Positions 8,437-14,936 of a stretch of 17,767 nucleotides of DNA are shown here, in pieces. The DNA comes from JADGAU01 sp045047105. GTDB taxonomy: Bacteria; Pseudomonadota; Gammaproteobacteria; GRL18. The translations under genes were made by a program, and so were the position numbers. Location of the stretch: contig JASFYQ010000056.1 in assembly GCA_045047105.1 (NCBI GenBank), positions 1 to 17,767 on the forward strand, read 5' to 3'. Each line of letters starts with the position of its first letter. The first letter of the stretch is position 1. Under the pieces are notes generated by a model, which saw only the letters and a list, made by a program, of their open reading frames with translations, had not been told where the DNA came from and did not search any database.

Positions 8437-8811
8437 CTATATGCCACGAGCGAGGATAATACCAAGCCAGGTAGCAAATAAACAGAGTAACACACTTAAA
8501 ATGATATTTAATAGTGCTTTAGTTAATTGTCCTTGTTGAATTAATAGCAGAGTTTCCAGTGAAAAGGTAGAAAAAGTAGTAAAAGCCCCTAATAAACCTA
8601 TCAGAATAAAACTACGGACATCCGATCCCATGGTCATTTTTTCACTTAGCAGGACAAAAAATACACCGATAAAAAAAGAGCCTATGAAGTTAACCCCAAG
8701 AGTCCCATAAGGGAAGGCTCTCCCAAATAAAGAGTATATAGAGTTTGATAATACGTAGCGAAACATTGCACCAACAGCTCCGCCTCCAGCAATAATTAGA
8801 AGTTCTTTCAT
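8437..8811 (-). CDS. crcB: Fluoride channel/exporter CrcB (Fluc)
   Basis: Fluc channels are dual-topology dimers in the inner membrane that let toxic fluoride leave the cell. The 124 residues have four hydrophobic helices. Key features are GGGAVGAMFRY (9-19), the pore asparagine segment GTLGVNFIGSFFIG (36-49, Asn41) and GAFTTFSTFSLE (75-86), which holds the Phe-box and the Na+-binding break. The length is typical for a single-gene homodimer. It is followed by DUF190 and serS and preceded 62 nt upstream by pncC, all on the minus strand. I do not see a fluoride riboswitch ahead of it. The Shine-Dalgarno is also unclear. Confidence 0.96.
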   Translation of the reverse strand: MKELLIIAGGGAVGAMFRYVLSNSIYSLFGRAFPYGTLGVNFIGSFFIGVFFVLLSEKMTMGSDVRSFILIGLLGAFTTFSTFSLETLLLIQQGQLTKALLNIILSVLLCLFATWLGIILARGI

Positions 8812-8873
8812 TTATATGCAATTAGTTTTTTTAAGCAATTAATAATATAGGCCATTTATATAAATATAGTTCA

Positions 8874-9386
8874 TTAAGTGGGTTCATCAATATATTCTAT
8901 TAACTGACTCAAGGCATAATTAACTGACTGCTCGCGGATTTGGTGCCGATCTCCTGCAAATTGCTGTAACATTGATTTTACTAAAATTTGTTTATTTTTA
9001 TAGGCTGCCCAGGCAAACCAGACCGTGCCAACAGGTTTCTCTATACTTCCCCCACCAGGCCCTGCAATACCAGTAACAGATAGACTAAAATCACAATCTG
9101 AATGAACTAAACACCCTATAGCCATTTCTGAAGCAACCTGTTCACTAACTGCGCCATATTGTTCAAGAGTTTTTTCTTTTACTGCTAATAGATCCATTTT
9201 TGCTTGATCACTATAGGTTACATAAGCTCGCTCAAACCAGAGAGAACTTCCCGCCCTATCGGTAATTGCGGCTGCAATTTTTCCGCCAGTACACGATTCA
9301 GCTAGCGCTATTTTTTTTTGCTCTGGAACTAATTTTTGCTGTAACTCATCGAGTAAATCATTGATACAGATAAAAGTACTTGGCAA
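8874..9386 (-). CDS. pncC: Nicotinamide-nucleotide amidase (CinA C-terminal domain type)
   Basis: PncC deamidates nicotinamide mononucleotide to nicotinate mononucleotide and so recycles the by-product of DNA ligase and other NAD users. The 170 residues are the stand-alone CinA C-terminal domain. Motifs seen are ALAESCTGG (27-35, with the catalytic serine region), YVTYSDQAKMDLL (55-67), GAVSEQVASEMA (78-89), SVTGIAGPGGG (103-113) and KPVGTVWFAW (117-126). The start is TTG 9386: AGAGG lies 6 nt before it, and no ATG is available nearby in frame. In many relatives this gene precedes recA; here it heads a run into crcB, DUF190 and serS. It is divergent from the unknown gene at 9492. Confidence 0.93.
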   Translation of the reverse strand: MPSTFICINDLLDELQQKLVPEQKKIALAESCTGGKIAAAITDRAGSSLWFERAYVTYSDQAKMDLLAVKEKTLEQYGAVSEQVASEMAIGCLVHSDCDFSLSVTGIAGPGGGSIEKPVGTVWFAWAAYKNKQILVKSMLQQFAGDRHQIREQSVNYALSQLIEYIDEPT

Positions 9387-9425
9387 AACACACCTCTGAA
9401 CTGATAATTTTATTTTGTCTAAAAC

Positions 9426-9454
9426 TTGAAAAAGTAATATAATTATACTATATC
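9426..9454 (+). promoter_or_regulatory. Candidate promoter for the unknown gene at 9492
   Basis: TTGAAA (9426-9431) and TATATC (9449-9454) have 17-nt spacing in the 105-nt gap between the divergent pncC and 9492 genes. On the opposite strand a consensus TATAAT occupies 9442-9447, without a recognisable -35 box. It could serve pncC and would overlap the plus-strand promoter. Confidence 0.35.
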
Positions 9455-9491
9455 TTAACTATGTGCGCGTGCTTATTTAAACTTATAATTT

Positions 9492-9953
9492 ATGGAAATT
9501 AGCAATCCTATTGCCTTACAGTACGTTACTAATCAGGGTTTAGCCTCACAGCTAAATACCCAGGCTAATCAATTGCCTGTGAAAACCGAACGTTTTTCTG
9601 CTGAGCAAAAGATACCCGCCCCAACAGAAGATGAGCAACGGTTACGTAGCGAAGAAGAGAAAAATAAAAAGCAAGCAGCAAAGCTAAAAGAGGAACAAAC
9701 TGAGAATGCCCTGGTTAAATCAGACCAGCAGCCAAATTCCAGCCAAACGGCATTCTCTATTGTAACTTATGCGAACAATAACAATAATGTACTTAGCAAG
9801 TTTCAAAATTCACCGCAAACAGACTCAGAACTAAACCCTGTTCCTGTTAACAGTAAAACCAATCAAATCTCGACTCAAATCAAAAGCTATATTGAAACCA
9901 GTGCTTTAAGTTCAACAACTTCGAATATTTCGAAAATTGACTTCTTTATCTAA
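9492..9953 (+). CDS. Hydrophilic protein of unknown function
   Basis: I do not recognise this 153-residue protein. It has no signal peptide or membrane segment. A short N-terminal segment (MEISNPIALQYVTNQG) is followed by a strongly charged, helix-prone stretch near residues 45-75 (EDEQRLRSEEEKNKKQAAKL, probably coiled coil), then Asn/Ser/Gln/Thr-rich sequence (ANNNNNVLSKFQ) and a short C-terminal motif with YIET, SKIDFFI. Similar short proteins with an N-terminal MEIS-like start and a hydrophobic last few residues are, to my recollection, common as uncharacterised genes in gammaproteobacteria, but I cannot name a family. The start has no Shine-Dalgarno. Its stop is only 2 nt from the convergent PilZ gene. 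Confidence 0.7.
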   Translation: MEISNPIALQYVTNQGLASQLNTQANQLPVKTERFSAEQKIPAPTEDEQRLRSEEEKNKKQAAKLKEEQTENALVKSDQQPNSSQTAFSIVTYANNNNNVLSKFQNSPQTDSELNPVPVNSKTNQISTQIKSYIETSALSSTTSNISKIDFFI

Positions 9954-9955
9954 CT

Positions 9956-10249
9956 CTACTGTACATCATACATTTTAACCCCAATCAAAAAGCCATCAGC
10001 TAGTTTTTCGTTACGAATAACTTGTGCTTTTGCAGTTAAAGCTTGGACTGTTTTAATATAGGGAAGTACATGGAGATTTATAATGCTGTCCAGAGGCAAG
10101 TCTTGATCGGTTGAGAACATGACCCCGGCAGCACTTAAATCAGAGCCTTTTCCATAAAATTTATCACTACTTCCTTCAAGGCTAAAGCTCACATCACACT
10201 CTACTGGCATGCGCTGAAAGTCTCTTTTTTCATCATAATTTATGACCAT
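9956..10249 (-). CDS. Single-domain PilZ protein (cyclic di-GMP receptor)
   Basis: PilZ domains bind cyclic di-GMP and relay the signal to motility, pilus or secretion machinery. The 97 residues contain only a PilZ domain. The RxxxR motif is RDFQR (9-13) and the second signature D/NxSxxG is DLSAAG (37-42), so both binding elements are intact and true ligand binding is likely. This differs from P. aeruginosa PilZ itself, which lacks them. The start follows AAGGGGA with 8-nt spacing, one of the best ribosome sites here. It lies 88 nt after the 91-residue unknown gene on the same strand. Its output partner is not evident locally, although FimV in this window belongs to a pathway that cyclic di-GMP commonly controls. 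Confidence 0.9.
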   Translation of the reverse strand: MVINYDEKRDFQRMPVECDVSFSLEGSSDKFYGKGSDLSAAGVMFSTDQDLPLDSIINLHVLPYIKTVQALTAKAQVIRNEKLADGFLIGVKMYDVQ

Positions 10250-10337
10250 ATTGGCAATCCCCTTGATTCATACCACAAAATTTATTAATACACATATATT
10301 AAATTAGCAAAAAGTTAATTTAACAGCAAGTAAATAG

Positions 10338-10613
10338 TTAACTAATATCAAAAACATCCAGTAAATAATAAATATTGCACCCTTCTGAAGAACGAGCAGG
10401 CCCCATTACTTTAGCAGCAAAAAGTGAGTCTCCCTGTTTAGCCCGCTCAACTGCTGTTTCTTTGTCTGCTACAAGATTAACTTGAGTTTCTGGGCAACGA
10501 TCTCGTATGGTACGTTGTTTTTTCTGTCCTTTTCGCCTTGGTATATTTACCACAGCATAATGTTCAGCAGCCACATTAGCATGAGGATGCGGGTCTAAAT
10601 AATAACCTTTCAT
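10338..10613 (-). CDS. Conserved-looking small protein of unknown function
   Basis: I do not recognise this 91-residue protein. It has no signal peptide or membrane helix. It begins MKGYYLDPHPHANVAAEHYA, which is rich in His, Tyr and Pro. A very basic patch follows near residues 25-39 (PRRKGQKKQRTIRDR), then an acidic/alanine helix (DKETAVERAKQG) and an end SEGCNIYYLLDVFD. There are two Cys residues (CPET, EGCN), far apart. It is translationally coupled to yggU: its ATG (10611-10613) overlaps the yggU stop as ATGA. That coupling and the ordered composition argue that it is a real gene. The basic patch might bind nucleic acid, which is inference only. Confidence 0.75.
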   Translation of the reverse strand: MKGYYLDPHPHANVAAEHYAVVNIPRRKGQKKQRTIRDRCPETQVNLVADKETAVERAKQGDSLFAAKVMGPARSSEGCNIYYLLDVFDIS

Positions 10614-10912
10614 ATATAATTAATTAATTTTGGTAGTTTTTGGGGAGATTTTATGCGTATTTGTTTATTAATATTGGTATTTCCATAAACTACTTCAATT
10701 GCAGATGGTTTAACTCCAAATTCCCTTGCAAGAAAGCGTACCATTGCAATAGTTGCTTTACCTTTTTCAGGAGATGCGGTCACACTCACTTTAAGTTGTT
10801 GCCCCTTAACTTTTCCAATTTTATTTTGTTTTGCTGACGGAGTTCCAAGGATATTAACCACCAGTATATCTTTATCCCAACTATAAAATGAAGCGATAGA
10901 ACCAAAGTGCAT
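10610..10912 (-). CDS. yggU: YggU family protein (DUF167)
   Basis: A 100-residue member of the UPF0235/DUF167 family, a small alpha/beta protein of unknown function found across bacteria, archaea and eukaryotes. Family features seen are an initial SWDKDILVVNI strand, SAKQNKIGKVKGQQLKVSVTASPEKGKAT (key residues KV, LKV, P, GKA), a helix MVRFLAREFGV and the final strands EVVYGNTNINKQIRI. Here ILGTPSAKQNKI replaces the usual 'VxPxAxxxxI' stretch but keeps the pattern. The start ATG 10912 has no clear Shine-Dalgarno. In many gammaproteobacteria yggU follows yggT and proC, but here it starts its own transcript opposite the DUF2892 gene. Its stop overlaps the next gene's start. Confidence 0.9.
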   Translation of the reverse strand: MHFGSIASFYSWDKDILVVNILGTPSAKQNKIGKVKGQQLKVSVTASPEKGKATIAMVRFLAREFGVKPSAIEVVYGNTNINKQIRIKSPQKLPKLINYI

Positions 10913-11071
10913 TTATTTTTTATAACCTGTGATAATTCTCTAAGCCTAACAAAACTTAAGTAGTAGCTATTTTTTAGATTAAGATGCAAAGCAATTCTAA
11001 AATATATGCTTATTGCTTGCAATTTAAAATCATTATAGTATAAAGTTACTTGAAAACAACTAATTATATTT

Positions 11072-11100
11072 TTGGTGTTCTGTGCACAATGTATTAGAAT
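11072..11100 (+). promoter_or_regulatory. Candidate promoter for the DUF2892 gene group
   Basis: TTGGTG (11072-11077) and TAGAAT (11095-11100) are 17 nt apart in the 241-nt divergent gap between yggU and the plus-strand genes. The -10 box matches 5 of 6 and the -35 only 3 of 6. The spacer contains the 8-bp palindrome TGTGCACA (11081-11088), a possible regulator site but short enough to be chance. Confidence 0.35.
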
Positions 11101-11153
11101 ATCGTAATTATGTACGTTTATGGATATAAAAAATTTTATTAAGGAAATACTAT

Positions 11154-11369
11154 ATGACAATTGATAAGGCATTAATGGTTATGGGTGGAAGTATCGTGTT
11201 TATTTCAGCACTATTATCTAGATACCATGATCCCGCATGGATCTGGCTCACTATTTTTGTAGGATTTAACTTAGTTCAAAGTTCCTTTACTGGTTTTTGT
11301 CCACCCGCTTTTGTAATGAAAAAAATGGGAATGAAATCTGAGGCAGAAAAAGCAAGAGAATCATTATAA
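11154..11369 (+). CDS. DUF2892 (YgaP-like) small membrane protein
   Basis: A 71-residue inner-membrane protein with two hydrophobic segments (about 8-23 and 28-47). The family pattern is clear: TIDKALMVMGGSIVFISALL, a short polar turn with Asp and Trp, then a second helix ending SSFTGFCPPAFVMKKMGMK. The FTGFCP motif with one Cys is the family hallmark, and the same domain is fused to rhodanese in YgaP, where sulfide or polysulfide handling has been proposed. No rhodanese domain is present here. AAGGA precedes the ATG with proper spacing. The following gene starts 30 nt downstream, so the two are probably cotranscribed. Confidence 0.9.
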   Translation: MTIDKALMVMGGSIVFISALLSRYHDPAWIWLTIFVGFNLVQSSFTGFCPPAFVMKKMGMKSEAEKARESL

Positions 11370-11399
11370 TAACAAAATGAATAAAAAGGGGAAGTACAA

Positions 11400-12365
11400 A
11401 TGAAAGTTAGAAAACATCATAATTACCATTTAATGAAAGGCGTATCAGATTCTCTTTACCTTGCTTTTGTTAGCATACTATCTATTGGTGGAGCGTTTTA
11501 CATCTACAATGACATCAATGCTAATAATACAAACAGTTCCATAGCATCTGAACCAGCTGCAAAAGACACTAATAATCAGGATTTATTAGAGAGCCTGCTA
11601 AAACATCAAAGCGCAGATAAAAAGGCTATAGAACAGAATAATATAGCTGAATCTACTATTGAAAAAGCACCTAAAACTGAGATACAAGCAAATTTAGTTG
11701 CACCACAAGCAGAAACTATCAACCGTACTGATGAAATAAAAACTGAAGCAAAAATAGAAACTACAAAAGAGAAAGTTGTTGAGACTACAACACCTCCTTC
11801 AAAACCAGCGCTACTAGTAGTAGAAAAATCATCAGAACAAACTGAAAAAACAGTGCTTATAGAAAAAAAATCACCTGAACTAGTTAAGGAAAGTGTAACA
11901 ATGCCTATAGCTAAAGCAGAAGATAAGAAGCCTGAGCCTGGCCTACAACAACAAGCTACAGCAGCTGAAGCAGAAATAGCAACTCAGGAGAATAGTAGTA
12001 ATGCTGTAACCCAAGAGCCTGCATCAATGGATCATAGCATGCCTATTCACAGGATGCCTGTACCACAAGCTCAACACCCAATGATGTATCAAGCTCAAAG
12101 ATATATGCCCCAGCCCTTTATGCAAGCACCTTATTACTTAGGTAATGGCAACTATCAAAATAGAAATATAAACACAAATAATCAGCCCTATCCTCAACAA
12201 GCCAATTTTCAACAGCTTAATTTTCAACAACAGAGAGGCCAGTACTATACACAGCAGCAACGCCCTCAACAATTTGAACAACAAAGAAGAGCATACCCTA
12301 ATCAGAACCGCCCATATCCAGAGCAATATGAGTATGCTCCCTGGAATCCTGGTCGATTTTACTAA
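11400..12365 (+). CDS. Membrane-anchored low-complexity protein with Met/His and Gln/Asn/Tyr/Pro-rich tail
   Basis: I do not recognise a family for this 321-residue protein. A short basic N-terminus (MKVRKHHNYH) leads to one hydrophobic helix (about 18-36), most simply an anchor with the rest outside the cytoplasm. Residues 40-205 are disordered-looking and rich in Lys, Glu, Thr and Ala, like a TonB-type spacer. Near 209-233 comes a Met/His cluster (MDHSMPIHRMPV, QHPMMYQ). Residues 234-321 are almost free of acidic residues and of Val/Leu, and consist mainly of Gln, Asn, Tyr, Pro and Arg (QQRGQYYTQQQRPQQ), a prion-like composition. It ends in aromatic NPGRFY. GGGGAA gives a strong ribosome site. 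It lies 30 nt after DUF2892 and is followed by a hairpin. Structural matrix protein, metal-binding protein or surface adhesin are all possible. Confidence 0.8.
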   Translation: MKVRKHHNYHLMKGVSDSLYLAFVSILSIGGAFYIYNDINANNTNSSIASEPAAKDTNNQDLLESLLKHQSADKKAIEQNNIAESTIEKAPKTEIQANLVAPQAETINRTDEIKTEAKIETTKEKVVETTTPPSKPALLVVEKSSEQTEKTVLIEKKSPELVKESVTMPIAKAEDKKPEPGLQQQATAAEAEIATQENSSNAVTQEPASMDHSMPIHRMPVPQAQHPMMYQAQRYMPQPFMQAPYYLGNGNYQNRNINTNNQPYPQQANFQQLNFQQQRGQYYTQQQRPQQFEQQRRAYPNQNRPYPEQYEYAPWNPGRFY

Positions 12366-12374
12366 CCAGTATTG

Positions 12375-12398
12375 CTGAGCTTTACTTATAAAGCTCAG
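12375..12398 (+). terminator. Hairpin after the low-complexity gene (probable weak terminator)
   Basis: CTGAGCTTTA (12375-12384) and TAAAGCTCAG (12389-12398) form a perfect 10-bp stem with a 4-nt loop, 10 nt after the stop at 12365. The tail is UUAACCACUUAAU, so the U-tract is poor. It could be a partial terminator or an mRNA 3'-end stabiliser, and it separates the first two genes of the plus-strand run from the next two. Confidence 0.6.
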
Positions 12399-12426
12399 TT
12401 AACCACTTAATATTTGTGATTATTTT

Positions 12427-12654
12427 ATGAAACTATTTTTTGCATTGTTATTTTTTATTTTCTTGCCTCTATCTAGTAGTTTTTCTATGGAGTTTTCTAA
12501 CCAGGCTACTATGGAAGAAAAACAGAAATTAGAAAATAAGCAGCTCTCTACATCTAATTCCACAAAGAATTCACCAACCTCATCACCAGATAAGACACCA
12601 TATTCTGATAGAGTTATCACAGTTAGAATATATACAGAAGACGATTGTGACTGA
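12427..12654 (+). CDS. Small secreted protein of unknown function
   Basis: A 75-residue protein with a textbook signal peptide: Lys at position 2, a hydrophobic core FFALLFFIFLPL, and a likely cleavage after SSSFS (about residue 20). The mature part is about 55 residues, rich in Ser, Thr, Asn and Lys with a Glu/Lys helix (MEEKQKLENK), and ends in RVITVRIYTEDDCD. It has a single Cys near the end. I do not recognise a family. The start lacks a Shine-Dalgarno, and the reverse strand is also open over most of it, so the gene is only moderately certain. The position 28 nt before the large MBL gene suggests cotranscription and perhaps a functional link. Confidence 0.6.
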   Translation: MKLFFALLFFIFLPLSSSFSMEFSNQATMEEKQKLENKQLSTSNSTKNSPTSSPDKTPYSDRVITVRIYTEDDCD

Positions 12655-12682
12655 TAACTACCAACAAGTTGGATAATAGTGC

Positions 12683-14893
12683 ATGAAAGGTCAAATTATA
12701 GTTATTCAAGTTATTATTGGAGTTTACTGGGTAGAAATTAAAAAACTCGGGCTACGAATTCTCTGTGCCTGCCCTCCAGATATTGTTAAACACCTGATGT
12801 TAAAAAATCTAATATCAGAGGTTACTAAAAATGGCTACAGCTACGAGACTGGACCCAATGCTATTTTATTATCCGACATCATGTTACAAAATGGCCAGTT
12901 TTCTAATATGGCAGAATTTCCCGTTATGCAAATGCTTTATAAACAAGGCATGATTATTCCTGAACACCCAAATAATAATGGAGTTAAACCACTGCTTATT
13001 GGTTCTAAAGAACAAATAAAAGCACAAATGCAATACATCTACCGAGGAAATTATGGTCTGGTCACCTACGAAGAAATTCTTGAGTCTATTGGGGATGTAC
13101 AATTAGCAAAAGACTTATGGCGAATGAAGAAAAAATTTGCCTTTGGAGAAATCAAAAAAACAGAACAATTACTCGATTCTAATATTTTTAAAAATAACCA
13201 CACCTGTATTCACGAAGAGCTCTTTATAGAACGATTGGATACCAATATTTTTAAATTTAGTTATAAAGGAGAAAGCAGTACTATTGACCTTAATCTACCC
13301 CAGTACACTAATTACCCAGTTCCTTATCCTCTGGGATTCCATGATATTAGACGTGAATACTTTTCTATTGTACATTCTGGGCAAGGTGATGGCTTTGATG
13401 TTAATCGCCCCAGCATGTCCAGTATTATCACCTTTCAGGGAAAAGTATATATTATTGATGTAGGGCCTAATATTGCTTATAGTTTAACCACTCTGGGGTT
13501 TGGCATTAATGAAATTGAGGGAATTTTCCAAACTCACTCTCATGATGATCACTTTGCGGGCATTAGTACCATGTTACGCTCCGATCATAGAATTAAATTT
13601 TATGCAACCCCTGCGGTAAGAAGCTCAGTATTTAAAAAACTGGCCGTATTACTAGATAAAAAAAGTGATGACTTTAGCGATTTTTTTGAGGTTTGTGATT
13701 TAACTCTAAACAAATGGAATGATATTGAAGGCCTGGAAGTTAGACCTGCAAATTCCCCTCATCCAGTTGAAACCACTATTTTTACTTTTCGTACCTTTTG
13801 GGGAGGAGAATATTTGTCCTATGGGCATTTTGCAGATATTGCCTCACTCAATATTTTATCCGAAATGGTTGTTGAAGATGACGACGACTTGGGCATATCA
13901 CAACAAACCTTTGAAAATGTAAAAAATGAATATTTAACCTTTATGGATCTTAAAAAAATAGACATTGGAGGGGGAATGATTCATGGCAATGCTGAAGATT
14001 TTTGTGACGATAAAACCCAACGAATTATTCTCGCACATACTGCATTTCCATTAACTAACCGCCAAAAAGAAATTGGCTCAAGCGCTCCTTTTGGAATTGT
14101 TGACTTGATGATCCCTGAGCTAACCAACAATTTACATCGCAAAGCATTTAAGTATTTACAAAATTATTTTACCAACTCGTCTACCGCCCAGATAGAAAAA
14201 ATATTAAACAATGAAATTTGCCTGTATCCGCCAGGCAGTTTAATTCTAAAAAATGGTGAAACAAATGATCATGTTTATTTAGTTTTAACCGGGTATATTG
14301 AAAAAATAGACTCTATTACTAATAGCTATAACATGTTATCTTCAGGCAGTTTTGTTGGTGAATACTCAGGGCTTAAAAATTTAGTATCAGATACGACTTT
14401 TAGATCAGTAAGTTATGTCCATGCTCTAAAAATACCGACAAAGTCATATCATGAGTTTATTAAAAAGAACCGTTTATTTAGAAAAATTGAAACCTTAAGA
14501 GAAAACCAGTCTTTTCTTGAACAGCATTGGTTATTTAGAGAATCAATTGGAGCTGCAATTTTAAACCAGATATCCTCACATCTAACATTAGAGCACTATT
14601 ATCAAAGCAATGAAACAATAGCAACTCCAGATAAAAATAAAATGTATATATTAAAAAGTGGCTCACTGGAAATCTGTGATGATAGCTCAAAAAAATCTAT
14701 TCTTAAAAAAGATGATTTTTTTTACTTTGAAGCACTTATTAAAGAAAAGCAGCTAGCAATTACTGCCCGTACTCTGGAACCTTGCAGTATTTTTGAAGTA
14801 AAACATCAGATTTTAAAAGATATTCCCATTATTTTATGGAAACTGGTAGAAACATTTAATAAACTCCACCTGTTTTTATCCAAAACAAAATAA
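12683..14893 (+). CDS. Metallo-beta-lactamase fold protein fused to cyclic-nucleotide-binding-like domains
   Basis: A 736-residue protein with three parts. Residues 15-220 are a leading domain I cannot name, with CACPPDIVKHLM and GYSYETGPNAILLSD. Residues 221-480 are a metallo-beta-lactamase fold: IIDVGPN (257-263), THSHDDH giving His285, His287, Asp289 and His290, then His360 (SPHP), Asp385 (FADIAS) and His452 (LAHTAF), so the set of metal ligands looks complete. Residues 500-600 resemble a cyclic-nucleotide-binding domain (PPGSLILKNGETNDHVYLVLTG, FVGEYSGL), but the phosphate-cassette arginine is not evident. A second, weaker copy may lie at 630-720 (MYILKSGSLEI). The enzyme is probably a hydrolase or redox enzyme with a sensor tail; the substrate is unknown. 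I recall long proteins of this architecture in other proteobacteria but cannot verify that. The start is uncertain because the Shine-Dalgarno is poor. Confidence 0.85.
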   Translation: MKGQIIVIQVIIGVYWVEIKKLGLRILCACPPDIVKHLMLKNLISEVTKNGYSYETGPNAILLSDIMLQNGQFSNMAEFPVMQMLYKQGMIIPEHPNNNGVKPLLIGSKEQIKAQMQYIYRGNYGLVTYEEILESIGDVQLAKDLWRMKKKFAFGEIKKTEQLLDSNIFKNNHTCIHEELFIERLDTNIFKFSYKGESSTIDLNLPQYTNYPVPYPLGFHDIRREYFSIVHSGQGDGFDVNRPSMSSIITFQGKVYIIDVGPNIAYSLTTLGFGINEIEGIFQTHSHDDHFAGISTMLRSDHRIKFYATPAVRSSVFKKLAVLLDKKSDDFSDFFEVCDLTLNKWNDIEGLEVRPANSPHPVETTIFTFRTFWGGEYLSYGHFADIASLNILSEMVVEDDDDLGISQQTFENVKNEYLTFMDLKKIDIGGGMIHGNAEDFCDDKTQRIILAHTAFPLTNRQKEIGSSAPFGIVDLMIPELTNNLHRKAFKYLQNYFTNSSTAQIEKILNNEICLYPPGSLILKNGETNDHVYLVLTGYIEKIDSITNSYNMLSSGSFVGEYSGLKNLVSDTTFRSVSYVHALKIPTKSYHEFIKKNRLFRKIETLRENQSFLEQHWLFRESIGAAILNQISSHLTLEHYYQSNETIATPDKNKMYILKSGSLEICDDSSKKSILKKDDFFYFEALIKEKQLAITARTLEPCSIFEVKHQILKDIPIILWKLVETFNKLHLFLSKTK

Positions 14894-14936
14894 ACGAATA
14901 CTATTTTAACTTATAACAATTCAGGATTATTTTTCA

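Noticed and set aside
8812..8873. Fluoride riboswitch ahead of crcB
   Set aside because: The 62-nt gap lacks the expected GGNGAUGG-type stem and pseudoknot sequence.
11081..11088. TGTGCACA palindrome as a transcription-factor operator
   Set aside because: Only 8 bp and seen once. The position inside a promoter spacer is suggestive but not enough to call a site.
10786..11172. 128-codon minus-strand frame over the yggU start and the intergenic gap
   Set aside because: Low-complexity Ile/Ser/Tyr/Asn translation typical of AT-rich non-coding DNA, in a different frame from the clearly recognisable YggU.
12138..12326. Leu/Ile-rich minus-strand frame that looks like a membrane protein
   Set aside because: It is the antisense of the Gln/Asn-rich tail (CAA and CAG read as TTG and CTG), which automatically yields Leu-rich hydrophobic sequence.
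12420..12620. Minus-strand frame opposite the small secreted protein
   Set aside because: The plus-strand frame has a clean signal peptide. The reverse translation shows no recognisable feature. Kept only as a caution on gene certainty.
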